Positions 8,584 through 15,982 of a stretch of DNA of 64,000 nt are shown here, piece after piece. The translations under genes were made by a program, and so were the position numbers. Where the stretch lies: positions 1,054,001 to 1,118,000 of the forward strand of contig CATOSD010000001.1 of NCBI GenBank assembly GCA_951812395.1, in the 5' to 3' direction. The notes beneath the pieces are model-generated. The model was not told where the DNA came from, did not search any database, and saw nothing but the letters and a program-made list of their open reading frames with translations. Source of the DNA: an uncultured Dehalococcoidia bacterium (lineage in GTDB: Bacteria > Chloroflexota > Dehalococcoidia > Lucifugimonadales > CATOSD01). Position 1 is the first letter of the stretch. The number at the start of each line of letters is the position of its first letter.

Positions 8584-8937
8584 CTAGTCCTCGAGATGTT
8601 GCGTGTGGAGATCGTTCGTGGAGTCTATCACCAGCATTCTGGCGGCCACCCAGAGATTGTTGATTATCTTGTGCGGCTCGCCCGCGGGCGCCGCCAGCGT
8701 GTTGCCGGACCGCACGGTCTGGACTTCGTCGCCGACTATCACCTGCACCGCGCCCGCCGTCACCATGATCACCTGGTCCGTCGGGTGGGTGTGCAGCCTG
8801 CCGGGGTGGCCCGGATGGACTACCACTTCGCGCACTCGCAGGTCCGTAAGTCCGTGCCTGCCTGACGCTATCGCGCGTTCGCTCACGCGGTCGGTCGGCG
8901 GCGGCATCGGCGTTTCACCGTGGCTTATGATTGGCAA
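8584..8937 (-). CDS. Small cupin-domain protein
   Basis: A 117-residue single-domain cupin from a TTG start, GGAG seven bases upstream. HPGHPGRLHTHPTDQVIMV and the later PAGEPHKIINN give the two cupin motifs with His ligands for a metal. A similar gene, in another context, is at 50488. It sits between the rhodanese and sulfite oxidase genes with short spacers, so it is probably co-transcribed. It may be a dioxygenase-like or sensor protein; function is not known. Confidence 0.8.
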   Translation of the reverse strand: MPIISHGETPMPPPTDRVSERAIASGRHGLTDLRVREVVVHPGHPGRLHTHPTDQVIMVTAGAVQVIVGDEVQTVRSGNTLAAPAGEPHKIINNLWVAARMLVIDSTNDLHTQHLED

Positions 8938-8993
8938 CGCGGTGCTCCTATAGACCTCCTCTCCCGTGGAGGGAGAGGAGCTTCATCTTCAGG

Positions 8994-10592
8994 TTATCGG
9001 CGCTCGTACTTCTCGCCGAGCGCCTCCTCCCAACGAAGGTAGTTCATCATGTCGGCGTAGTTCCGGTCCGGCCCGGAAAGCACCACGTCGTTCGGCGAAG
9101 ACATGACGCCCGACAGCCCCAGCTCCACGGGCAGACCCGCCTGACGCCAGGCGTCCAGCCCGCCGTCGAGCGCGGCGACGTCGGTGTAGCCCATCTCCAG
9201 CAGCGTGGCCGCCGCCAGCGCGGAGTTCGCGCCATCCAGGCAGGTCACGGTCACCGGCTCCGCGAGCGAGGGCACGATGTCGCCGACCCACAGCTCCAAC
9301 CACCCGCGTGGCGCCCAGCGCGAGCCCGCCACGTGCCCCTGCGCGAAGTCCTGGCTCGTGTCCACGAAAAGCACGGCGCCCGACTCGGCAGCGTCCAGCT
9401 CGGCGGAGGAAACCAGGCGCACGTTGCCGAGTGCCTCCTCCAGCCCCAGCGTCCGCGGCGGCGCCAATCCCGTCTCCAGCGATAGCCCCGCCTCCGTCCA
9501 GGCCGACGTGCCGCCCTCCACCGCGTACACTTCGCCGTACCCCATCTGCCGGAACCACGACGCCGTAACCGCGGCGCGGGCGATGCCGTCGCAGGCAAAC
9601 ACGACCGGAGCGTTGTGCACGGTCGCGGCCTCGTCGGAGCGCTGCACCGCCTGGCCGCCCGGGAACCACCGGAAGCCCGGAATGTGGCCCGACTCGTGCT
9701 CCCCCTGCGTGCGAACGTCTATCAGGTAGACCGTCTCGTCGCCACGCCGGTCCATCAGCGCGCGCAGCCCGTCCACGTCGAGGTAGGCCACGCCGTCCTC
9801 GTTCGCCACGCGCCGTGCGTAGCGTTCGGCCTCAGCCCGTCCCTCAGCGGAGGGAGCCGGCAGCGCGAACCGGTCCGCGCCCCTCTCCAGCTCGTAGCCG
9901 GCAAGCACCCAACCCGACGTCCCGTTCTCCAGGCCGAGCACATTGTCCATGCCCATGCGCTGCAGCGTGCGCGTGCCGATGATGCTGCGGGTGCGCCCCG
10001 CGCAGTTAACGATCACTGTGGTGTCTTCGCCGCTCTCGCGCACGATGTCGGCGATTCTCAGCGGCAACTCCGCGCCCGGCACGCTGCGCCCTCCGGGTAT
10101 GCAGAAGCGGTTGTACTCCTCCGGCGTGCGCGTGTCCAGCACAACCAGCTTGTCGCCGCGATCCATGCGCTCCCGCAGGTCAACGGCGGAAATCTCGGGC
10201 ACGCCGTTCTCCACCTCCACGCGTTCGCCGAAGTCCTTGCTCGGCACGTTGACACCCCATTCAGTGGGCAGCCTCTCCGTCACCCAGCGGTTGATGCCCC
10301 CGGCCAGGTGGGAGACGTCGCTGTAGCCAAGCCGCTCCAGCGTGCCCGCCGCCAGTTCGGCCCGGCGGCCGTCGTCGTCGCACACGACGATCGGTGTGGC
10401 AGCGTGAGGCGCCGCGTCGCCTATCTGCGATTCCAGCAGGCGGCGCGGTATCAGGCTCGCGCCGGGTATGTGCGAGCTGTTGTACTCTCCCGCCTCCCGA
10501 ACGTCGATCAGCGCGAACTGCGAACTGCCGGACAGCAGGTCCCGCAGCGCACTAGGTGAAACTTCGCCTGGCATTATGCTCTTACCTCTCAT
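8994..10592 (-). CDS. Four-domain rhodanese (thiosulfate sulfurtransferase family)
   Basis: A protein of 532 residues made of four consecutive rhodanese domains. Each keeps a candidate active-site Cys: C71 (VVCDDDGR), C197 (VNCAGRTRS), C334 (FACDGIAR) and C451 (VTCLDGANS). Each domain also shows the DVR/DTR and HIPG-like signatures. Two-domain forms are common; four are rare. No signal peptide. ATG 10574 has a better GAGAGG site than ATG 10592. It likely moves sulfane sulfur to cyanide, thiols or sulfite, next to a sulfite oxidase and a thiol dioxygenase. Confidence 0.9.
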   Translation of the reverse strand: MRGKSIMPGEVSPSALRDLLSGSSQFALIDVREAGEYNSSHIPGASLIPRRLLESQIGDAAPHAATPIVVCDDDGRRAELAAGTLERLGYSDVSHLAGGINRWVTERLPTEWGVNVPSKDFGERVEVENGVPEISAVDLRERMDRGDKLVVLDTRTPEEYNRFCIPGGRSVPGAELPLRIADIVRESGEDTTVIVNCAGRTRSIIGTRTLQRMGMDNVLGLENGTSGWVLAGYELERGADRFALPAPSAEGRAEAERYARRVANEDGVAYLDVDGLRALMDRRGDETVYLIDVRTQGEHESGHIPGFRWFPGGQAVQRSDEAATVHNAPVVFACDGIARAAVTASWFRQMGYGEVYAVEGGTSAWTEAGLSLETGLAPPRTLGLEEALGNVRLVSSAELDAAESGAVLFVDTSQDFAQGHVAGSRWAPRGWLELWVGDIVPSLAEPVTVTCLDGANSALAAATLLEMGYTDVAALDGGLDAWRQAGLPVELGLSGVMSSPNDVVLSGPDRNYADMMNYLRWEEALGEKYERR

Positions 10593-10633
10593 CTAGTCGG
10601 TGCAGCCGCCACTATGAACGTCACGCCAAGACT

Positions 10634-10894
10634 TTAGTTTGGAGCGCGCGCGAACAGCGCCTCCCGTAGACCGTCGAGAAGCCCCTCAAGCCGGGCCACA
10701 CGCTGCTCCAGGGCTGACTGCCGTTCTTCGATCCGGTCAAGGCGAGCCTCGATTCGGTCAAAGCGCTCGCCCTGTTGCTCCTCAAGTCGGTCTATGCGCG
10801 TATCGAGTTGCTTGCTCAAGTAGCGAAATCCCGCCAGACCGAACACCGCAAGTCCTAAAGCCGCGCTCAAGATGGCGATGAGCTCAGGTGTCAT
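10634..10894 (-). CDS. Small membrane-anchored coiled-coil protein
   Basis: An 86-residue protein: one N-terminal transmembrane helix (about residues 4-25), then a heptad-rich charged coil with repeating RIDRLEEQQ, RIEARLDRIEERQ and RLEGLL. No known enzyme motif. It resembles the 71-residue protein at 39307, which has the coil first and the helix last. The role may be scaffolding or assembly; this is a guess. It lies within the sulfur block. Confidence 0.65.
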   Translation of the reverse strand: MTPELIAILSAALGLAVFGLAGFRYLSKQLDTRIDRLEEQQGERFDRIEARLDRIEERQSALEQRVARLEGLLDGLREALFARAPN

Positions 10895-10958
10895 AGCGTG
10901 TTATCCGCCCTCACTGAGAGCCTCCTACGTCCGAGATCCTGTACGCTGACGAACTCCC

Positions 10959-11546
10959 TTAGCAGTTGTCGTAGCGCGTCGTCATGAACGACTTGATCTC
11001 ACCCGTCTCCAGGTTGAAGCGGCAGCGCTCCAGCCCGCGCAGGTCGTCGCCGTACACGTGTATCTCCGGCGTTGGGCGGTCGGTCAGGTTGTCCATCTGG
11101 TGAATCTCGTCCACGTCGGGAATGAGCAGTGACACCTCACCGGGTCGGACGTTCGTGACTCTGTCCCTCTCCAGAAGGGCGTAGTCGTCTCGGGAGCGGT
11201 CGTCCTTGCGCTGGAACCGCGTCTCCGTCAGCGTGTTGCCCATTACGCCGATCATGCCCCACGTCTTGTGGTCGTGCGGACCCGTGTGGTCGCCGGGGCC
11301 CCATACGACGGTCGTTATGAGCAGCCCATTCTCGGGGTTGTGGTGCAGCAGGTACGACCCGTGGTTCGGCCTGGGCCCTATTCCGGTCGGCGTTCTGAAA
11401 TCCTCGGGAATGCCATCGGGGTTGTTGATCAGCCTCTCCAGGTAGGACGACCCCTTGTCGAACAGCTTGTCCTGCTCGGGCTGGCTCTCCACGAGCTCCG
11501 TCATATCGTGGATAAAGTCTTCCAGCCGGTACTTCGTGAGTGTCAT
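10959..11546 (-). CDS. Cysteine dioxygenase-like thiol dioxygenase (cupin)
   Basis: ATG 11546 follows AAGGAGG with a 7-nt spacer, giving 195 residues; the open frame continues upstream without a second site. WGPGDHTGPHDHKTWG carries the two His of the first cupin motif, and DEIHQMDN gives the third His, the three-His iron site of cysteine dioxygenase and 3-mercaptopropionate dioxygenase. IHVYGDDLRGL and an Arg-rich C-terminus also fit. Expected reaction: thiol plus O2 to sulfinate. Cysteine sulfinate yields sulfite after transamination, which the nearby sulfite oxidase could oxidise. Confidence 0.82.
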   Translation of the reverse strand: MTLTKYRLEDFIHDMTELVESQPEQDKLFDKGSSYLERLINNPDGIPEDFRTPTGIGPRPNHGSYLLHHNPENGLLITTVVWGPGDHTGPHDHKTWGMIGVMGNTLTETRFQRKDDRSRDDYALLERDRVTNVRPGEVSLLIPDVDEIHQMDNLTDRPTPEIHVYGDDLRGLERCRFNLETGEIKSFMTTRYDNC

Positions 11547-11694
11547 GGAAAACCTCCTTACTATTGGGAAGATGCGCGCCGCGCTCTCCATCCTGCGAAA
11601 TACAGTTATACCCAGTGTAAAGTTTGCCAAGTATCGCCGATTGTAAAGGCAGACAGTCGGGTGCGTCAATGGAAATCGCGCAGCCGCGCCTCCC

Positions 11695-13392
11695 TTACTC
11701 GCCCGGCCGCATCCGCGTGAACGCCACCTCTTCGTCCCATACCCGCGCGCTCCCGTCCGGCTCCGCGCGCATCAGCAGATTCCGCACCCACTCCTCGTCG
11801 TTGGCCTGCGGGTGGTCGCTGCGGTAGTGCGAGCCGCGCGACTCGGTGCGCGCCAGCGCGCTCACGCAGGTGAGTCGCGCCACCGTCAATATGCTGCGCA
11901 CGTTCAGCCACTCCTGCCACGCCGGGTTGAACTCCCGCAGCGGCGGCACCGGCGCCCGCGCGTGCCGCTCCTCCAGCGTGTCCAGACCCGCCAGCGCCTC
12001 CGTTAGCCCCCGCTCGTCGCGCACCAGACCCGCCTTCTCCCACATCAGGTCCTCGATCTCCGACCGTATCCCGAACACGTTCTCGCCGCTCTCCGTGCGC
12101 ATCGGCGCCAGCAGTTCGCCGATGGCCTGCTCGATCTGCGCCTGCGACAGCGCCGGCTGCGAGCGCCCGGCCACGTAGCCCGCCATCGCGTCGCCGGCAA
12201 TGCCCCCGAACACCGTTGACTCCGCCACGCCGTTGCCGCCCAGCCTGTTCGCGCCGTGAACGCCGCCCGCGTCCTCGCCGCTCACGAACAGCCCCTCCAG
12301 GTTGCTGAGACAATCCGAGTCTATGCGGGCGCCGCCCATGTGGAAGTGCGCCGTCGGCGACACGCGTACAGGCCCTCGCGCCAGGTCGTAGCCAACCTCC
12401 CGGCAGCGGTCCGCCATGCCCGGGAACGTCGCCTCCACGAACTCCGCTCCGAGATGCGACACGTCCAGCAGCACCGCGCCGTCCGCCGTGCCGCGCCCGG
12501 CCTGGATCTCCATGTAGCCGGCCCTGGACACCAGGTCGCGCGTGGACCGCTCCATGCGCTCGGCGTCGTACCGCTCCATGAACCGCTCTCCGAGTGAGTT
12601 GCGCATGTGGCCGCCCGCGCCGCGCAGCCCCTCTTCCAGCACCGCGCCCGTGAGCACCGAGCTTCCCGCCACAAGCCCCGTCGGGTGGAACTGGTACATC
12701 TCCATGTCCTGCATCACGCAGCCCGCCCGGTAGCTCAGCGCCATGCCGTCGCCCGCCTTCTCCAACGACGGCGCCGCGATGCGGTACATCCGCGCTCCGC
12801 CGCCGGCCGCCATCAGCGTGGCCTTGGCCGATACCGCCACGAACCCGCCCGTCCGCACGTCCAGCAGCAGCGCGCCGGACACCCCGGCCCCCGGCTCGCC
12901 GAGCAGCTCCACGGCTCGGTGCTCGTCCAGCAGCAGCGCGGACGTCGACAGCACGGCATCCTTGAGCCGCGACATGATCTCTATGCCCGTCAGGTCGCCC
13001 TTGTGAACAGTGCGGTCGAAAGACTGTCCCGCGAACGCCTTCTGGTAGATGCGGCCGTCAGGCCCCCGGTCGAACAGGCAGCCGTAGCTCTCGAGCTCGG
13101 CGATGGTTCCCGGGGCGCGATTCACCAGCGTCCACGCCAGTTCCTGGTCGTTGAGAAACCCGCCACCGCGAATGGTGTCCTCGAAGTGCATCTCGATGGA
13201 GTCGCCCTCGCTCAGCACCGCGTTGTACCCGCCCTGCACCATGCGCGTGCAGCCGCTCTGCCCGAGCAAGCCCTTCGCCGCCACGCCCACGCGGAGGCGC
13301 GGCTCGCGAGCCAGCACGTGCAGCGCGGCCATCAGCCCGGCGCCGCCGCCGCCGATGACCAGCACGTCCAGTTCCAGCTCGTCGTACATCAT
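11695..13392 (-). CDS. FAD-binding fumarate reductase/succinate dehydrogenase-like flavoprotein
   Basis: A protein of 565 residues; the ATG overlaps the stop of the iron-sulfur subunit, and GGGAGGGG supplies the ribosome-binding site. LVIGGGGAGLMAA binds FAD; QFHPTGL, RGAGGHMRNSLGERFM and HFHMGGARID follow the SdhA/FrdA order, with SGEDAGGVHGANRLGGN near residue 365. The stretch usually reading HTVAAQGG reads CTRMVQGG here, so the His that carries covalent FAD appears replaced by Cys. The C-terminal domain is present. Partner is the adjacent iron-sulfur protein; no membrane-anchor gene is nearby, so a soluble complex is possible. Confidence 0.85.
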   Translation of the reverse strand: MMYDELELDVLVIGGGGAGLMAALHVLAREPRLRVGVAAKGLLGQSGCTRMVQGGYNAVLSEGDSIEMHFEDTIRGGGFLNDQELAWTLVNRAPGTIAELESYGCLFDRGPDGRIYQKAFAGQSFDRTVHKGDLTGIEIMSRLKDAVLSTSALLLDEHRAVELLGEPGAGVSGALLLDVRTGGFVAVSAKATLMAAGGGARMYRIAAPSLEKAGDGMALSYRAGCVMQDMEMYQFHPTGLVAGSSVLTGAVLEEGLRGAGGHMRNSLGERFMERYDAERMERSTRDLVSRAGYMEIQAGRGTADGAVLLDVSHLGAEFVEATFPGMADRCREVGYDLARGPVRVSPTAHFHMGGARIDSDCLSNLEGLFVSGEDAGGVHGANRLGGNGVAESTVFGGIAGDAMAGYVAGRSQPALSQAQIEQAIGELLAPMRTESGENVFGIRSEIEDLMWEKAGLVRDERGLTEALAGLDTLEERHARAPVPPLREFNPAWQEWLNVRSILTVARLTCVSALARTESRGSHYRSDHPQANDEEWVRNLLMRAEPDGSARVWDEEVAFTRMRPGE

Positions 13393-14144
13393 CCGCCCCT
13401 CCCGAACAGCCGCCTGAACTTCCGCACGATGGCCCGCCGCTTGAGCTGCTGGATCGCCAGGGTCGGCGATATCCCCTTTGGACACACCGCCTCGCACTCG
13501 AACATCGTGTGACACCGCCACAGCCCGCGCTCGTTTGCCACCGCGTCGAGCGTCTCGTCCGCGGACCCGCTCCGTTCGTCGAGGACGGCGAGGAATGCCC
13601 GGTTGAGCGCCGCCGGACCCAGAAAGTCCTCGTCCAGGCCCGCAACCGTGCAGGCCGAGTAGCACAGGCCGCAGTAGATGCACTCGCGCTGAGGGTCGAC
13701 CGCCCTGCGCTCCGGCGTGTCCGGGTCGACGACGGCCAGCCGGACGCCGTCCGACGGGTTGGGCGCCGCCGGCGTGGCCTGCCGAAGCTTGGCATAGAAG
13801 TCGGACCCGTCGGTCACCAGGTCACGCACCACCGGCATGTGACGCATCGGCTCCACCCGCGCGCCGCCGTCCAGCAGGTCCCGCGCCATCGTCCGGCACG
13901 CCAAACCCTCCCTGCCGTTCACCACCACGCCGCACGTGCCGCACATCCCCACGCGGCAGGCGCAGCGGAACGCCAGCGTCGGGTCGGTGTTGCGCTGTAT
14001 CCAGATGAGGCCGTCGAGCAGGCTCATGCTCTCGCCCGCGAACGGCACTTCGAAGGACTGCCAGCGGTCGCCGGCTGCCGTGGGCGGCGTTCGGCTTACC
14101 TGCAGCATCAGGAGCTTGCCCTGAGCTTGCCGTAGGGTCGCCAA
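13389..14144 (-). CDS. Iron-sulfur subunit of succinate dehydrogenase/fumarate reductase type
   Basis: A 251-residue protein. The 2Fe-2S ferredoxin domain shows RCACRVGMCGTCG and a later Cys (GLAC); the C-terminal domain has CIYCGLCYSAC for 4Fe-4S and CHTMFECEAVCPKG for the 3Fe-4S type. The TTG start has AGGAG six bases upstream; an ATG twelve codons in is possible. The first residues (TLRQAQGKLL) match a widespread intergenic repeat phrase and look inserted. Translation is coupled to the flavoprotein gene by overlap. Confidence 0.86.
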   Translation of the reverse strand: MATLRQAQGKLLMLQVSRTPPTAAGDRWQSFEVPFAGESMSLLDGLIWIQRNTDPTLAFRCACRVGMCGTCGVVVNGREGLACRTMARDLLDGGARVEPMRHMPVVRDLVTDGSDFYAKLRQATPAAPNPSDGVRLAVVDPDTPERRAVDPQRECIYCGLCYSACTVAGLDEDFLGPAALNRAFLAVLDERSGSADETLDAVANERGLWRCHTMFECEAVCPKGISPTLAIQQLKRRAIVRKFRRLFGRGG

Positions 14145-14168
14145 CTGCTGCTCCTGCGTTTCCGAGAC

Positions 14169-15020
14169 CTATCCCTCGCGGCCCCGGTAGTCGCGGAAGG
14201 GCCGGTCGCGCCAGTCCAGCGCGGACTTCAGACCCTCCGTGTGCGAGCGCCGCGTGAACTCCTTGACGATAGGCGCCTGGTGCGCCACCGCGTCCGTCTC
14301 CGCCGCCAGGAACTGCAACATGTTGCGGCCCATAAGGTCCATCGCCTTGTTGACGATGCCCTTGTTAGCCGCCAGCAACTCCCAAGGAATCTTCGCCATC
14401 GTCCCCGCCAGCGCCTCCACCTCTTCGTCCAGCTCCTCGCGCGGCACCGACTTCAGTGCGAAGCCCAGCTCGGCGGCCTTGGCCCCGGACACCGACTCCC
14501 CGGTGAGCAGGAACCACTTGGCCCACTGCGGCCCCACCATGTACGTCCACATGTGCGTCGGCGGCCCGCCCATCGAGCGCACCGGCGGAAACCCAATCTG
14601 CGCGTCGTCCGCCGCGATCACGATGTCGCAGTGCATAGCCAGGTCCGTGCCGCCCGCGAGGCAGTAGCCGTGCACCCCGGCTATGATCGGCTTGTCCAGG
14701 TTCAGCAGCGTGTTCCAGCGGGCCGGCGTCTGCTTCATCCTGTGCATATCCCACCGGATGTTCTCGCGCCGCTCCCGCGCCCTCTCCGCCTCCTCCGGCG
14801 TGCTCGGCGCCGACGGCGTGATGTCGTAGCCTGCGCTAAACGCCCTGCCGTTCGCCCGCAGCGTCATCACCCGGACTTCGGGATCATCGTCGGCCCGCAG
14901 CGCGCACTCGATCAGCTCATCCTGTAGCTGCTGATTCAGCGCGTTTAGCTTCTCCGGCCGGTCCAGCGTAATCCGCCCCACGCCGTCGGAAGTTTCGTAC
15001 TCGATAAAGTCGTAACCCAT
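14169..15020 (-). CDS. Enoyl-CoA hydratase/isomerase (crotonase) family protein
   Basis: ATG 15020 follows GGAAGGTG; product 283 residues. VGRITLDRPEKLNALN opens the crotonase fold. The first oxyanion-hole region is GRAFSAGYDI, and the second is VHGYCLAGGTDLAMHCD. The position of the usual catalytic Glu reads PPVRSMGGPP, suggesting a variant reaction. It ends 25 nt upstream of the iron-sulfur subunit start, in the same direction. Substrate is unknown; a role in fatty or aromatic acyl-CoA breakdown is likely. Confidence 0.87.
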   Translation of the reverse strand: MGYDFIEYETSDGVGRITLDRPEKLNALNQQLQDELIECALRADDDPEVRVMTLRANGRAFSAGYDITPSAPSTPEEAERARERRENIRWDMHRMKQTPARWNTLLNLDKPIIAGVHGYCLAGGTDLAMHCDIVIAADDAQIGFPPVRSMGGPPTHMWTYMVGPQWAKWFLLTGESVSGAKAAELGFALKSVPREELDEEVEALAGTMAKIPWELLAANKGIVNKAMDLMGRNMLQFLAAETDAVAHQAPIVKEFTRRSHTEGLKSALDWRDRPFRDYRGREG

Positions 15021-15249
15021 GGGAAACACCTTCCATACTCGCCGCCCGACTGCCACAGACACACCACGCCGGCGGCCAGCGCGAGTGACGCGAAGAAAAT
15101 CGCCGCAATTGTACCACAGGCCACCCCCGCAGCCCCCGCAAGCGCCTGCCTTACCGATCCAGGCCCCGTTGTCCACACCACAGCATGGTGATACCATCGC
15201 CCGGAGCCATGAACGCTGCCCCGCCACTCATCTCACCGCGTGAGCCAAA

Positions 15250-15972
15250 GTGACAGTGAAAAACTCCCCCACCTCACCCCCCAACTTTCCCAACATCAAG
15301 GCAATCACCTTCGACGCCGACGACACCTTGTGGGACTTCCAGTCGGCAATGAAGGCCGCCCTGGAGTCGACGCTCCAGCAACTTCGCCTTATTGTGCCGA
15401 ACGCCGCAAGCGACCAACTCACAATTCAGAAGATGATCGACATAAGAGAACATGTAGCGCGAGAATTGGGCGAAGGCGTCGTCAGCAACGAAGAAATCCG
15501 ATATGTGGCGCTCGTCCGAACCCTCGAACACGTCGGCGCTCCGAGTGAGGCATATGCGGAAAAACTACTCCGGTTCTACACCGAAGCGCGGTTCGCACAC
15601 ACCAGGCCCTATCCCGATGTCGAATCCGCCCTGAAAGTTCTGGAGAGCCGATACCGGATTGGCATCGTCTCCAACGGCAACAGCTATCCCGAGCGCTGCG
15701 GCCTGCCCGACACGTTCCACTTCACTATCTTTGCCCACGACTACGGATTCCATAAGCCCGACCGGCGCATATTCGAGCTCGCCCTCTCCAAGACCGATTG
15801 CCGGCCGCACGAAGTGCTCCACGTCGGCGACTCGCTCGAGAACGACGTCCTCGGCGCCCAGAACTGCGGACTGCACACTGTCTGGCTGAACCGGGAGAGC
15901 GTCAGGAACGACACCGACATCGTCCCCGAGCTCGAAGTCCCCGATCTGTCCGCCCTGCTCGAGTGTCTCTGA
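15250..15972 (+). CDS. HAD superfamily hydrolase
   Basis: A protein of 240 residues from GTG 15250. HAD motif I is TFDADDTLWDF (D22/D24 region), motif II is IVSNGN, motif III Lys is in YGFHKPD, and motif IV is VGDSLENDVLGAQ. The helical cap between motifs I and II has the C1 type. It is a small-molecule phosphatase or haloacid dehalogenase-like enzyme. Its 3' end faces herA with an 11-nt gap. Its upstream DNA (15140-15180) is repeated upstream of the second HAD gene at 19360-19400. Confidence 0.87.
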   Translation: MTVKNSPTSPPNFPNIKAITFDADDTLWDFQSAMKAALESTLQQLRLIVPNAASDQLTIQKMIDIREHVARELGEGVVSNEEIRYVALVRTLEHVGAPSEAYAEKLLRFYTEARFAHTRPYPDVESALKVLESRYRIGIVSNGNSYPERCGLPDTFHFTIFAHDYGFHKPDRRIFELALSKTDCRPHEVLHVGDSLENDVLGAQNCGLHTVWLNRESVRNDTDIVPELEVPDLSALLECL

Positions 15973-15982
15973 GTCTCAGCAC

